A model generated the notes under the pieces. That model saw only the letters and a list, made by a program, of their open reading frames with translations. It had not been told where the DNA came from and ran no database searches. The translations under genes were made by a program, and so were the position numbers. Positions 44,301 to 55,810 of a DNA stretch of 64,000 nt are shown in pieces (position 1 is the stretch's first letter; every line of letters starts with the position of its first letter). The stretch is from Guillardia theta CCMP2712. Its lineage: Eukaryota; Cryptophyceae; Pyrenomonadales; Geminigeraceae. The stretch spans positions 343,242 through 407,241 of the forward strand of contig NW_005434622.1 of assembly GCF_000315625.1 (NCBI RefSeq), written 5' to 3'.

Positions 44301-47300
44301 CTCCATCTCCGTGAGCTGCGTCTCCTTCAAGCTCGCATGGAACATCCTCTTTGACACCTCGTCCGACAGCTCCTCTGCCTCTCGCCGCACCCTGTCTAGG
44401 ATCGACTCGTGGATCTCCAGCTCCGCCTTCTTGCAGTTCACCTGTGCCGAAGATTGGCTTGTCAGAAACAGAGTGAGCGGAAAGGATGGGAAGAGAAGGG
44501 AGAGGGAGAGAGAAGAGGAGGGAGGGAGAGAGTCAGGGAGGGAGGGAGGGGGAGGGAGGAGGTCAGAGTAGGAGGGAGGAGGAAGGGGACGAAGAGACTT
44601 TCACTACCTGACGCTGTTTGTGATCGAGAGTTCCTTTCATCTCTTCAGCAGCTCTCAACATTCTCAGGACCTGATCTTCACACCTCCCAACAACGACTTC
44701 CAGTTTCTCCGCCTCCCTCTCCATGAAGTCCTCCCAGACCCGGATGTCGTCCGCCTGCTTGCGGGCTACCTCTGTCACTTCCCTCACTTGCTGCAGCTGG
44801 CTGTCCGCGACTTGCTTCTCAACTTTCACCTCGCGCAAGGCGTCAGCCAAGGAGCTCATCTCCTGCAGCATCTTCGTCTTTGACTGCAGCTCTTGTTCCA
44901 CCTGCCAACAAAGTTCATCTCCCCTTATCCCCGGCACCTCAATCTCACCTGCGCGAGCTTGTCCTCAAGCTGCGCAAGCTCCGCCTGCCTCGAGCTGTAC
45001 AGCTCACAAATCTCTGACGCAAGGTGGTCAGCGTGATCGACTGTCCTGTCCAGTTCCTTGAGCTGCAGGGTCCGCTCCGCGACCCTCTGCTCCAGCCGCT
45101 CTACCCGCAGCTCAATCTCCCGTTTCGACTCGCCGATGGCATTCAGGACAAGCTGCAGCTGGGGCTGACCTGACAGCCTCTGCTGTCCCCTCTGTTCCCT
45201 CAGTCTGCCCTCCTCTTCCTCCTCCTCGACCAGCCCGTCCTCGCTCTCGTAGCTGGAGATAGAGAAGTCAAGATCGGCCCCATGCAGAGACCTGCACGAC
45301 ATGGGCCGGCCCAGCTCAGCCTCCCCGTCTATCAAAGACCGCAGAGTTGACCCGAGGGCTTGCGAGGCTCTGACGAGGTCTCGCTCGATCGCGTCCCTCT
45401 GATCCTCAAGATGGCCGACCTCTTCTCGTTGCTCCAGCACAACCCCAGCAAGGGCTCGATGCTCGTCCTCAAGGCCCGTCAGCTGCTCTCGGAGGGATCC
45501 TGACTGCTCGGACATGGCAGCTGCTTCGAACAAGATCTCCTGAACCAGCGAGCTGATACTGACTGACATAGCGTAAACCTGACGAAGCGTCAAGGTGACC
45601 TGCTCCTTGCGGCTGATGGAGCCCTCCAGCTCCGAGCACGTCTTGATGAGAAACTGCCTGATTTGATGAAGGCAAGACGACATCGTTTCAAATGAAACCA
45701 TGGAGCTGTCCAGACCATCAAGTACCGAGCACGTCAACTGAACACAATCGAGATGCGATGAGCTCAAAACCAAAAAATTATCATAAAGATGACCAACATC
45801 TACAAGCATCTCCCCTGCCGTGTCCCTTACGTGCCTGTACAGCCCCTGTACATGCTCCACGCCAAGCTCGAGCTCCCGGTGCTCCCTCCTGCGGTCCTCC
45901 ACCGCTGACCGCAGCCTCGCCTCCTCCTCCTGTAGCTGCCGTAGCCCTGCTGCCCCTCTCGACCAGCTCGCTCCTGCTTCCTTCTGCTCCGTCTCCAGCG
46001 CCCGCAGCTCCTCAAGCATCTCCCCTGCCGTGTCCCTTACGTGCCTGTACAGCCCCTGTACATGCTCCACGCCAAGCTCGAGCTCCCGGTGCTCCCTCCT
46101 GCGGTCCTCCACCGCTGACCGCAGCCTCGCCTCCTCCTCCTGTAGCTGCCGTAGCCCTGCTGCCCCTCTCGACCAGCTCGCTCCTGCTTCCTTCTGCTCC
46201 GTCTCCAGCGCCCGCAGCTCCTCAAGCATCTCCCCTGCCGTGTCCCTTACGTGCCTGTACAGCCCCTGTACATGCTCCACGCCAAGCTCGAGCTCCCGGT
46301 GCTTCTTTCTCATGTCTTGTGTTGTTGTTTTCAGTTGTATATTTTCTTGATGCAATTGTTTGTTCAGCCTGAGTAACAACTGGGTCTTTTGTATCTCGCC
46401 TTGAATCTTGTTGAATTGTTCGTCCAGAGGTTTTTGGAAGGTAAAGGCATCGTTGCATATCTCGTAAATTTGAGATCGCAAGGTGATGACGTCTTGATTC
46501 AATCTGTGCAAAAAGGCTTGCTGACTTTGCGCGCTCTGATACTTGATTGCATGCAGGTTTTGCAGCGATTTGATGTTCTGTTGCAACCTTTCGTTCTCCT
46601 TCATCAAGAGAGTTCTCTGGGATTGCAGAGCTCTGCAGTCTTCTTTTATCGTATGATACTGATGTTCAGAAGTGTCCTGCCCTGTCACGTTCATGTCCTT
46701 CATCGTGGCATTGTTTGCCAAAGAGATTTCTTGCTTTCTCTTTTGATACTCGATTTCAAACCCCTTCAATTCTTCTATCAGCCCGTTGGTGTGTGGGATC
46801 AGCTCTGACATGATCAACTGCAAGAGAGCACATTATGATCGAGGAGAGACAGAAGTTCCTTTCACCTTCACTTCTTGCAGGCATGCCCTGCTGCGTCCTA
46901 TCTCGTCTGCAACTGACTCAAATTCGTCTCTGCAGCCTATCAACTCAAGTTGCTGCCATTGCGAGCAGGTCAGGGAGGCCACGTCATCAGCTGAGCTTCT
47001 TCACCTTCAACTTGAGCTGCGACTCTTCATGACGGACTCTCTGCTTCACCTTCTCGACCTCCACCTGCCCCTCAGCTTTCTGCGCTTCCAGAGCCCAGCA
47101 GGTCTCTGAAAGGGAGAAAAGACTCGCCTTGGCGAGCAAGGTCAGAGCAAGTCAAGAGTGAATCGTCGGGGGGTACCTGCATCTCCTCCGCACTCGTTAC
47201 AATCCTGTCGAGGTCCCTCGTAGAAACATCGCTCGCCGACAACAACCTGCAGTGAACAGCCTCGAGGGTTCCGATCAGCTGCTCGACGCTCTCCATTACA

Positions 47301-50300
47301 CGCTCGGCAGACTCGTGCACGTCAGTCGTGAGGTGGTGGGACGAGGCCTCGATGTCGAGGGCTGTGCGGACAAGATTGTCACACGGGAGGGATTTCAACA
47401 CTTCCGATCAGTCACCTTGTGCTAGTGAGTCTTGCAAGTCAGTCCGTCGAGACCCGAGCGTCTGGACTTGACTCTCGAGGTGCGCAAGCTCCTCCTTGAG
47501 ACCCTCCCTCCGATGCTCCAGCTCGGACACTTGGTCCTGCAGACTTTGGGCTTCACCTCGCAACTCGTCAAGGTGGGTCGACAAGCTCTCCGACTCTTTC
47601 CTGCTCCATCCGCGAACATGTCAGGAAGCAATGCAAGACCGTGTCATCTCATCACCTGAGCAGAGAGCTCTTGCCTCTCCTGATGCTGATGTTCCTTGCA
47701 AGGGAAACAAATGCATCATTACATCCTCCTACAACACTGTCGAGATCCGTCGCTCGGCCCTCCACTTGCTCTAGAGCTGCTCCCATCAGGCTAGAGAGCT
47801 CCACCAACCTCCTCTCGTGCTGCCCCTTCTGAGCCTCAAGATCCACGAGAACTTCCTCGAGATTCCTCACCATGTCCTGACGCTCCACGACATCATCTTG
47901 CAGAGCAGTTCGCTCCTGCTCAACCTCAGCCAGCTCGCGTCTCGCTCGTTCGAGTTCGTTGAGGGCAGCTTTGAGTTTGCCGTCGTCTTCTTCCTGACTG
48001 CATCGGAGGCGATACCCCTCCTCGATCACTTGTAGCAGCCTCTCTTCATGCATTGCAAGCTCCCCCTTGCACTCCTCCAGTTTCTTCTCCTTGAGCTGCA
48101 GCGCCTGCTCAGTGTCCGCCACTGCCTCGTTCAAGCTGCGCAGCATCCTCTCCCTCGACGTGATCTGCGAGCCGAGCTGCTCCCAGGCCATCTCCTCCTC
48201 CCGTTCCCGTTCAGACAGGAGGCGAGCCTCCTCCTGCGCAGACAGGAAGAGTTGTAGAAGCTCTCTCCCGACCTCCTGCACTTGAAAGCGCTCCTCGTCA
48301 AGAGCAGCAACAAGCTCCTCCAGCTGGCGGATCAGTCCTCCCTTCATCGCCACCACCTGGTGGAGCCGCACCGCGTCCACATCCACCTGCCGCTCGACTT
48401 CGCTGAAGATGGAGAGCAATCCTTGTATGACGTCGCCGCTCTCCTCCTGCTGGACTTGCAACTGTTCGACCATCTTCTTGAGCATCGCGTGCTCCTCGCG
48501 TCTCGCCGAGATCTCTCGGATGAAGATCGCCTGCCGGGCTGTGAAATCTTGCTCCTTGGCTCTCAGCGATTCCTCCCACCGAAGTCTGAGCGCAGCCATC
48601 TCAACGTGCAGAGGAGTCAGCTGAGTGAACAGAAAGTCCATCTGCTCCTCAACTACATTCAGCCCTCCTTCAAAACCAGCCTGAACCTCCTCCAACAGTG
48701 AGATCTGTTGAACAAGGCCTCTTCCAGTCTCTCGCAAGGATTGGACGGAGCTTTCGATCTCCTTGCTTTCATCTCTCTTGGCTCGTAGCTCAAGATGAAG
48801 ACATTCATTCTGCCGCAAGAGCTCTTCATTTTCTCTTTTCATCGCAGACTTGCTGGTCTGCAAGCTCTCAAGATCCTTGTGCAGAGATGCAAGCTGAACA
48901 GTAAGATCTGCCACGTCATCCTTGACGGTCTCGAGCTTGACCTGTTGCTCCTCTACCTTGTTTTGAGCTGCCGCAATCAGTTGCTCTTTGCTTTGGATGT
49001 CAAGTTCCATCCTTTCCTTCTCAATCTGTTTCTGCCTCAAGACATCCAACAACTCCTGTAAGTCGCTCTTCTTCTGGAAATATTCGCTTCTACTGTGAGC
49101 AATACTGTCGTTGAGAACGTTCTTCGCTTGCTTGATCAAAGAAAATTTGTCTGCAATTGCAACAATCTGACGTTCCAGCTCATCAGCAAAAGATTCATAC
49201 TGAGCAAGTGCCCGAGAACAGTCACTCTCCAAGGCAGAGAAATCCAGCAAGACAGACTTCATGTGGGACGTCTCTTGCCCAAGTCTGATGACGTCATTCT
49301 CGAGGGACACCTTGACATGGCTGAAATGAGAGATCCTCTGTATCAGATCCTCTTTTTCCCGCACGAGAACCAACATAGATTGAAGAGTCAAGTTGCAATC
49401 TTCATACAATTGCTCAATATCGAAACCACTGAGCTCAACAACTTGACCTTGTATCTGTCTTGTCAGACTTAGTTCCTTCTCGTTTTCTCGCTGCAATCGG
49501 ACCAAGTCTGATTGCAAGCAATCGACTTCATCTGCAAGTCTGCATTTTACCTCCTTCATCTCCTTGACTTCAGTCTGAAGGTTGACAACCAAACGTTGAG
49601 AAGTGGAAATGACATGCTCGAGATGTTTTTGCACACCCTGACTGTCGTTACGAGCCTTGTCTGCATCTTGATGCAGTTGATGCAGTTCGAACGAGATCGA
49701 TTTCATCGAGCCGTTGAGATCCCGAAACAGAAATGAACATTCATGGACAAACTGCTTGATCTCGTCAACGTGACAACAGATCTCCATCTTGGTAGCAGCA
49801 ACCTCGGGCGGATGCTTGTTCAGTCTCAAGTCCGCAGATGCACTTTCCACCATGGTCCTCAACAAGATCTCCTCCATGACTCTCGAGATCTCCCCCACAT
49901 CAGTCAGCAGAGCATGTGCTTCTCCGATGAAGAAGCGTTCGCCAGCAACCTGCGATGAGGCATCGCACAGGTGGACAATTTCAGCATCTCGCTGCTCCTT
50001 CAACTCGCCTTCATCCGCAGTCGATCCACCTGAACAGGAGTCGACCTTGTGAACATGATCGGCGAAATTTGCCTCAGATCCTTGAGAGTTGATGCGAACC
50101 GTCACGTCCCTAGCACTTGGAGCATTACAATGAGCAACTACGGCAGCATCGTCGGCATCGTGTGATGTCTGACCCCTGCCAGTGATCGAAAATTCGACGT
50201 CATGTGAGTCAGTCTCTGCTCTGCTGGAAACTTCTCGGAGCCGCTCCATGAGGAGGGAAACATCTCCATCGCACTGCCGAAGATCCTTTACAACCTGCCC

Positions 50301-52734
50301 AATGGCAAGCTTGAATCCTGATATGACGTACTGAACGTGTGATCTTGTTTTCTTCCCTGCAAAGTTCTCGATGCTGGGACGCAAGTCATGCAGACCAAGA
50401 GCAAGCTCAACACGGCAAGATTCGATTTCATCTCTCAAACATTGCACTTGATCCAGTGATAGAGGTTGCAGCTGTTGACAGGAAGGTGATCTAGTGCCTG
50501 TTCCTACGCACTGTTCCTCCTGCTTCTCGGTGTGTAGAGATAATGACTTCATCTCGAGTTCATCTTTCTCTAGTTCTTTCATGACAGCTTTCTTCTTCTC
50601 GATCTTAGCTTGCAACTCAACCAATATTTTTGAAGCTCTCTCGTACTGCGATCTCGCAACCTCAGTCTCAGATGCAAATTTCGCCTTCAATTCCTTTGCC
50701 TTCTGACAATCCCTTGTGAGTTGCTCATACTCCTGCGACAGTCTCATCATATCTTGTCTTCTCGTTTCAATCTCTTCATCGTCGCTTCCTGACGAGTGAC
50801 TCGATGGCACAGGTGCATCGGGAACGACGGCCTTGTCTTGCAAGCACTCCAGGGCCCTCAGCCTTTGATCTTTGGCTGCGATGATGGAGCGCAGAAGTTC
50901 GATCTCGTCATCTCTGACATCGGGATTGTACATCACGGGATTCGAGCTCTTATCTTGGTCTGTGGTGCACAACTCGTGAACACCTGGTTCTTCATCATCC
51001 AATTTGACTTTCGCAACCTTTTCCTGCTTCTGCAAGCTCACAAACACTTGCGCGAATGCATTCTCAACATCATCCAGAGACTCAATTCGAATGTCATTAC
51101 AGTGAACGACAAAAATCTCCTCGAGCTTTCGGAAAACCTGCTTCATGCTGTCTTCTTCCCAGCCAGTAGATCGCAAAGGGAGACTGAAAGGCAATTCTGA
51201 ACTATCTTCTTCCAAGCCTGTAGATCGCAAAGGAAGTTTGACAGAACTATTCACAAAATCATTGTTGTTGTAAAACGTGCCAGAAATGAAATTCTCAGAG
51301 CGCTCATTGCACATCGCTTCGAAATCATCCAACGGAGAAATAGATTTAGCTTCTTTCTCTTGCTGTTTCAATGACGAAACCTCACAGTCACGCATTCTCA
51401 AGCTCCTCACGCACTGATCTCTTTCTTCAGCAATGCTATCCAGCTGAGCCTGTAAGGACTCTTTCTTCTTGCGGATTCTCACATCGTCAACTTTGTCTTT
51501 CATCAGTTCCATTTCATTCTGAACGATCGCAAATCTCTTGTCAAGGTTTTCAAGTACAAGTTTGATCCGGGCAACCTGCTCTTCATTCTCCTCTTGCGCA
51601 TCTTCATCAGTCTCTATCAACCCTCGTTCCGCCATTTCGTTGCCCACAATATCATTCTCTACATCATGACTCGTACGATCAGCAGACAACTCGTTTGCTG
51701 CTCTCAACAACATTGTACACTCAGGAGACTTTTGTCCACTTGAAAAAACCATCCAATGTTCGTGGTCTGATTCGTCACATTCACCATCATCACCTCTCCT
51801 GATCTCAGCATAACTTGCCTCCATCGACTCATGTACACCTGCCCTTACATCGCTCATTTCATGCAAACGAGCATTCACTCTCTTGTTCGAGCTTGGGTTG
51901 ATCCCGGGGCTCTCATAGTTCGACCTTGGCTGAATGGGAGTCATTGCGGTTGATGAAAACTTGAGATGCTCGATCTCATTCTGCATCTTGAAGATGAGAG
52001 CTTCAGTCTGCGACAGCTGTTTCGATTTTCTTTTCAGAATACCTTCTAGCTCAGATATTGTTGATGATTTCTTCTCGTTCTCCAACTTGGCCTCGGCAAG
52101 TCGATTTTCCAGCTGCGTAATCTTTCCCTCCATCGCCACAATCGTCCCGTTCTTTTCGTCCAGCATTCTTTGAAGATCAGCAACAGTTTGTTGAGATCTT
52201 CTAAGATTGTTTTCCAAGGCTTCGACGTCCATTCTTTCAAACCTCTCCACTGATTGCTGCCGTTCCTGGCAGTCTATCTCCCGATCATCCAAGATGTCCA
52301 AATGTTTGACAGTATAAATCACGAACGACCTAGTATGCGGTTGCTCCGAAACAGGATTGCCCCTGAGTGACAAATTTGAAAGATTGGGCAGACTTTTGAA
52401 CTTCCTCAGCTCATTCACATCAACGATCTTGTTGTCTGACAAGGCGAAGGTGTGCAGAAGTTTGAGATTCGAGAACTGAGGGATGCTGCAGATCAAGTTC
52501 GAGCTCAGGTCAACCACACGCAAGTGGACAAGCTTTTCCAAGACATCAATCTTCTGGATCTTGTTGTGCGAGAGGATCAGTGACTGCAGATGTGCCGCAT
52601 GCACGACTGCATCGAGCTTCTCGATCACATGGCAAGGCAAAGAGAGCTTCGTCAGTGCTGGCAAGACATGTAGGTTCTCAATGGTTCTGATCTTGTCTCG
52701 TCTCACTCGTCCGTCAATGGAAAGAGTTTCGAGC
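41302..52734 (-). CDS. Giant LRR plus coiled-coil protein, centriolin/LRRCC1-like
   Basis: About 3,500 residues. The 5.1-kb exon 47656-52734 begins inside the N-terminal LRR domain: LETLSIDGRVRRDKI, LPALTKLSLPCHVIEKL, LQSLILSHNKIQKI, LRVVDLSSNLICSI and LPNLSNLSLRGNPV. The LRR-cap HTRSFVIYTVKHLDILDD is of the SDS22/centriolin type. The rest is almost continuous coiled coil through exons 47416-47600, 47177-47361, about 47.0-47.1, 46.8, 44.9-46.8, 44.6-44.9 and 42.6-44.4 kb. The last exon reads LEALRLARTIRLQGK, stop at 41302-41304; the polypyrimidine intron before it hides this end. The true start is upstream of 52734 and unresolved. Architecture and size suggest a centriole/basal-body scaffold such as centriolin or LRRCC1. 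It is convergent with CEP19. A perfect 210-bp tandem repeat lies at 45803-46303. Confidence 0.78.
45803..46303 (-). repeat. 210-bp perfect in-frame tandem repeat, 2.4 copies
   Basis: Copies start at 45803, 46013 and 46223 (partial, ending 46303) and look identical. Each encodes 70 residues of coiled coil (includes LELGVEHVQGLYRHV and LRQLQEEEARLRS), that is exactly ten heptads, so the coiled-coil register is kept. Confidence 0.95.
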
Positions 52735-53600
52735 CTGTAGACATCCCCGGGTCAAACAACACCTTGCCCTGGCAGCGACAACAAACCTGGATGTTCCTCC
52801 AGCAGACTCGCTGTGCCTCGCAAGCAGATCCTGTCCTCAGATATCAGCGACAATCTTGATCGCCATGTTCTGGGATTCACCGTTGTCATGTAGATGACAC
52901 TCATCGTGGATGAGAAGGAGGTCTTCCTGTAGAAACCATCAACAAACGATTCCCCGCCTTTCCCTACTACAGCACTTGCTTTCGTACAACTTCGATCCGA
53001 CTCCTCCCATTCTTTCTCTGCAACGGCGGATCCCTCAAAGGTATCTCGTGCTGCCGATCCCTCGTTCCTTTCCCTCCTGTATCCTGTCTCCCTATCCTGT
53101 CTCCTCCCTACCCCCACCTCAGTTGCTATCCCCCTCCCCTCCTTCCTAATCAGGACATGGCGCCAAATGACAGTTACAACCCCATCAAAGAAACCGTTAC
53201 AAATGACTTCCCTACCAGGCCGTTACAACCTTCGACAAGGTCCCGTTACAACTCCGTTAGGGAATCGGGCCCGGGCCCGGCATTCGTCTGATGACGGACC
53301 GGCTTTGGACATTTACTCAAAGTTAGACACTCGGAAGAAGCAAGAGGTCTCAGCACTAAAACTCTAATTATTCAGTGGTAGTGGTAGATATTTATAATAT
53401 AATTTTATATTTCGCATACAGCATATCACGGAAAGGGAGTGATTTTGATTCCCCGCCCCCCCCCGCTCGAACGATGTCCGAGATATGAAAAGACTCATTT
53501 TGGGAGAGCTTTCTTTTGCTCCTGGTGCGTCCGAGATTGATCAAATTTATGTGATCAATTCCCGAGATTGCAGTTCGAAGACGGCAACGCAAGATGACAG
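52735..53600. other. Probable 5' region of the centriolin-like gene
   Basis: On the minus strand an open segment, about 52.75-53.12 kb, reads MSVIYMTTVNPRTW and LSLISEDRICLRGT. It could be the first coding exon, but the phase to the 52734 acceptor did not close, so it is not joined here. 53230-53290 has a small GC-rich patch (GGGCCCGGGCCCGG). The rest holds nothing recognisable. Confidence 0.35.
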
Positions 53601-53990
53601 ATCTTCCAAGTGAGGCACTAAGATAAATGGGGTGAGGCCTGGAATACGCCCTCCGCTCCCCTCGTGCCCCTCAGGCCTCACTCCCCGGAGGAGCTTACAA
53701 AACTCCTTTTTTACGACTCGTGGAAGTACAAATGAGACCTGCTGGGGTGGGTGGAATACCACCGGTGTCTGAGACTTGTGTCTGACCAGTTCACATGGTG
53801 GGTATTGGAACACGGAATGCCTTGAGGGGGTAGGGTAGTACAACATGGGGGGCAATGTATTACCGGTGTTGAAGAAGGAGGAGATATCGGAATGGTCAAA
53901 AGGTGGGTAAATTAAAGAGGAATATAGGGGTGGGGTACATCAAGGACTTGGATATTTGGGGGTAGGGTACTGAATGGGATACTTGTAACT
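53600..53990 (+). repeat. G-run array upstream of the centriolin-like gene
   Basis: GGGGTGGGTGG, GAGGGGGTAGGGTAG, CATGGGGGGCAA, AGGTGGGTAA, AGGGGTGGGGTAC and TGGGGGTAGGGTAC. C-rich on the sense strand of the centriolin-like gene, like the other arrays. Confidence 0.75.
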
Positions 53991-54007
53991 TGCTTGTGCA
54001 GGAGTGG

Positions 54008-54403
54008 CTAGCTCTCAGAACACGTCCTCGGTCGACACGATACTCTTGAATACAGCATACGGCATACCGTTCTGCATCCCCACCTTTTCTGAAAGATCCC
54101 TCCAAGACCCTTCACCACTCTCAGACACTCCGTTGCGTTATAAGCATTGTTGAAGATTGACATCGATCCAACAAGACTGCATTGGAACTCCAGTAACTGT
54201 GCAGCGATATTCTTGGCATGCAAGAACGCGAGTTGCATCTGATTACGATGATCAGTTTACTGAAAAACAGCTTAGATACCCGTACTAACGAAATGGCTAA
54301 ATCGAGCATGGAGCGATGCCATTCGATGTACAGGCTGAAAGAAAACAACAGTTTCAATGACATACCACAGTTCAGCAGGAGTTCCTCTGTTCCACTGTTT
54401 CAT
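54008..54403 (-). CDS. Possible small multi-exon protein of about 90 residues
   Basis: ATG at 54403 directly after an in-frame TGA. Exons 54366-54403, 54280-54334 and 54084-54238 join in frame. The two introns between them are only 31 and 41 nt. A last exon may end at 54008 after a further 39-nt intron. The peptide is helical: YIEWHRSMLDLAISLVR, then MQLAFLHAKNIAAQLLEF and FNNAYNATECLRVVKGL. I do not recognise it. The + strand also has open frames here (54357-54638), so this could be a decayed gene or chance. Confidence 0.3.
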
Positions 54404-54890
54404 TCACGGTTGGTGCATCGTGCTGAAAAAAGAGCAGCCATGGAGAAAGGCATTGACCGAAAAGGAAACTTCGTTGATAACGGAGGCTATTCAAAAGTTC
54501 TCCTTGCCAGGTCAAACCCAATGGAAAGTTCAATTGACGTCCATGGAAACTTTGTTCTCAGACCCTACATATCGTGAGCATTGCATTGATATGGCATTCA
54601 TCATGGGAGATTTGTCCGTTGTAAAGTACAATAATTAATAAACCTTGCATATGTACAATGCCGAAGTCACAAGCTGCGGTTTGTTTGCTGTCGTGATTAC
54701 ACTGACAGCTTTCGTACACATCCGCGACATGCTCGGGTCCACGAAACATCGTGCCAGGAGAAACTGTCATTTCCCAACCAGAACGAAATTTTCACGCCAT
54801 CTTGCAGCACACTGATTAGTTGGTTTTTTGAAACTCGGATGAGATGATGCCAAAATAACTTAACATTGATACGTAAAATGTTTCAAGACC
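54404..54890. other. AT-balanced intergenic, nothing certain
   Basis: A + frame ending at 54638 (TEKETSLITEAIQKF, HCIDMAFIMGDL) looks somewhat protein-like but has no start, splice support or known family. No repeat seen. Confidence 0.3.
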
Positions 54891-55700
54891 GTACGGTCAT
54901 GATGAGCCTGTCGGTGAAAGCACGGTAAGTCGTAGCAAGGCTACCTTCCGGCGTGCCCGGCCACGGTGATGGTGCCACGCGCTGAGACTCGCTAGTACGG
55001 TAGGCTTCACACCGGCGGCCTCAGTGACTCTCGGGGCCGGGAGCCGCCATCAGCTGCCGCCGCTGAGTACCAGGTACAGTACCGTCCGTCACGGCCGCCC
55101 GGCGGCCGTGACGGGTCGCGCCCGGCCGGCGCGGGCGCCGGCAGGCTTCAAGTCGATCCTGGCAGCCTGTGACTCACCGTACAGTGGCGCCGCAGTCACG
55201 CGGCGGCCTGCGGCACTGCAACAGTGACGGCCGCCGGGGTGCCAACGTGGCACCGACCGTTCACGGTTTGCCGGCCAGTCGCGCCGCGGCCGGTGGCAAG
55301 GCCGCAGTGCACCCGGGCCTGTCCTCGAGTCGTACCGTAGTACTGATCTTTCACTGAACTTAACTAAACTCAGTGCACTGGTACTCTGCACTGACTCCGA
55401 AGTTTTACTCACCGTGAGCCGGGCACTGCACTCCGAGGCTCCGACTCACTGAGTCCGGCGCCGTCGCCGCGTGAACTTAACCTGGTCCGACTGCCAGGCT
55501 GGGCCCCCGCCGCCCGGCCGGCGCCGCCCGGGCCCGGCAGCCGGGCGGGCCGCCGGCCCGGTCCGAGACCGTACTCGTCCGTCACGGGGGCCCCGTCGGG
55601 TCGTCACTGCCAGGCCCGGGCCGGTCCACCGGCCCTGACGGTGCCCGAGTCACTCGGAGCCGGCCGCGCCGCGGCCCGGCTCGGAAGTTGAACCGTTTCA
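54890..55700. repeat. GC-rich palindromic island 6, upstream of Barentsz
   Basis: About 800 bp with ACCGTACGGTCA, CGTCACGGCCGCCCGGCGGCCGTGACGG (long inverted repeat at about 55.09 kb), CTCCGAGGCTCCGACTCAC, GGGCCCGGCAGCCGGGCGGGCC and CCGGAGCCGGC-like words. It lies between two divergent starts: the 5' side of the centriolin-like gene and the Barentsz gene, whose ATG is about 110 bp downstream. Confidence 0.75.
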
Positions 55701-55810
55701 AGTTGCAGTGCCGCCGCAATTCAATGATTCGCGGCGGTTACTAACAGCGGTTGCACTCGACAGTTACAAAGTGGTTTTTTTTTTCTTTTGGCGGGACGGC
55801 GGCGAGGAAG

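Noticed and set aside
45803-46303. CRISPR-like or satellite array
   Set aside because: The unit is 210 bp, coding, and only 2.4 copies; there are no spacers.
45692-46372. Plus-strand Ser/Pro-rich repeat protein over the 210-bp repeats
   Set aside because: It is the antisense of the coiled-coil exon. The minus-strand reading keeps heptads and joins to flanking exons.
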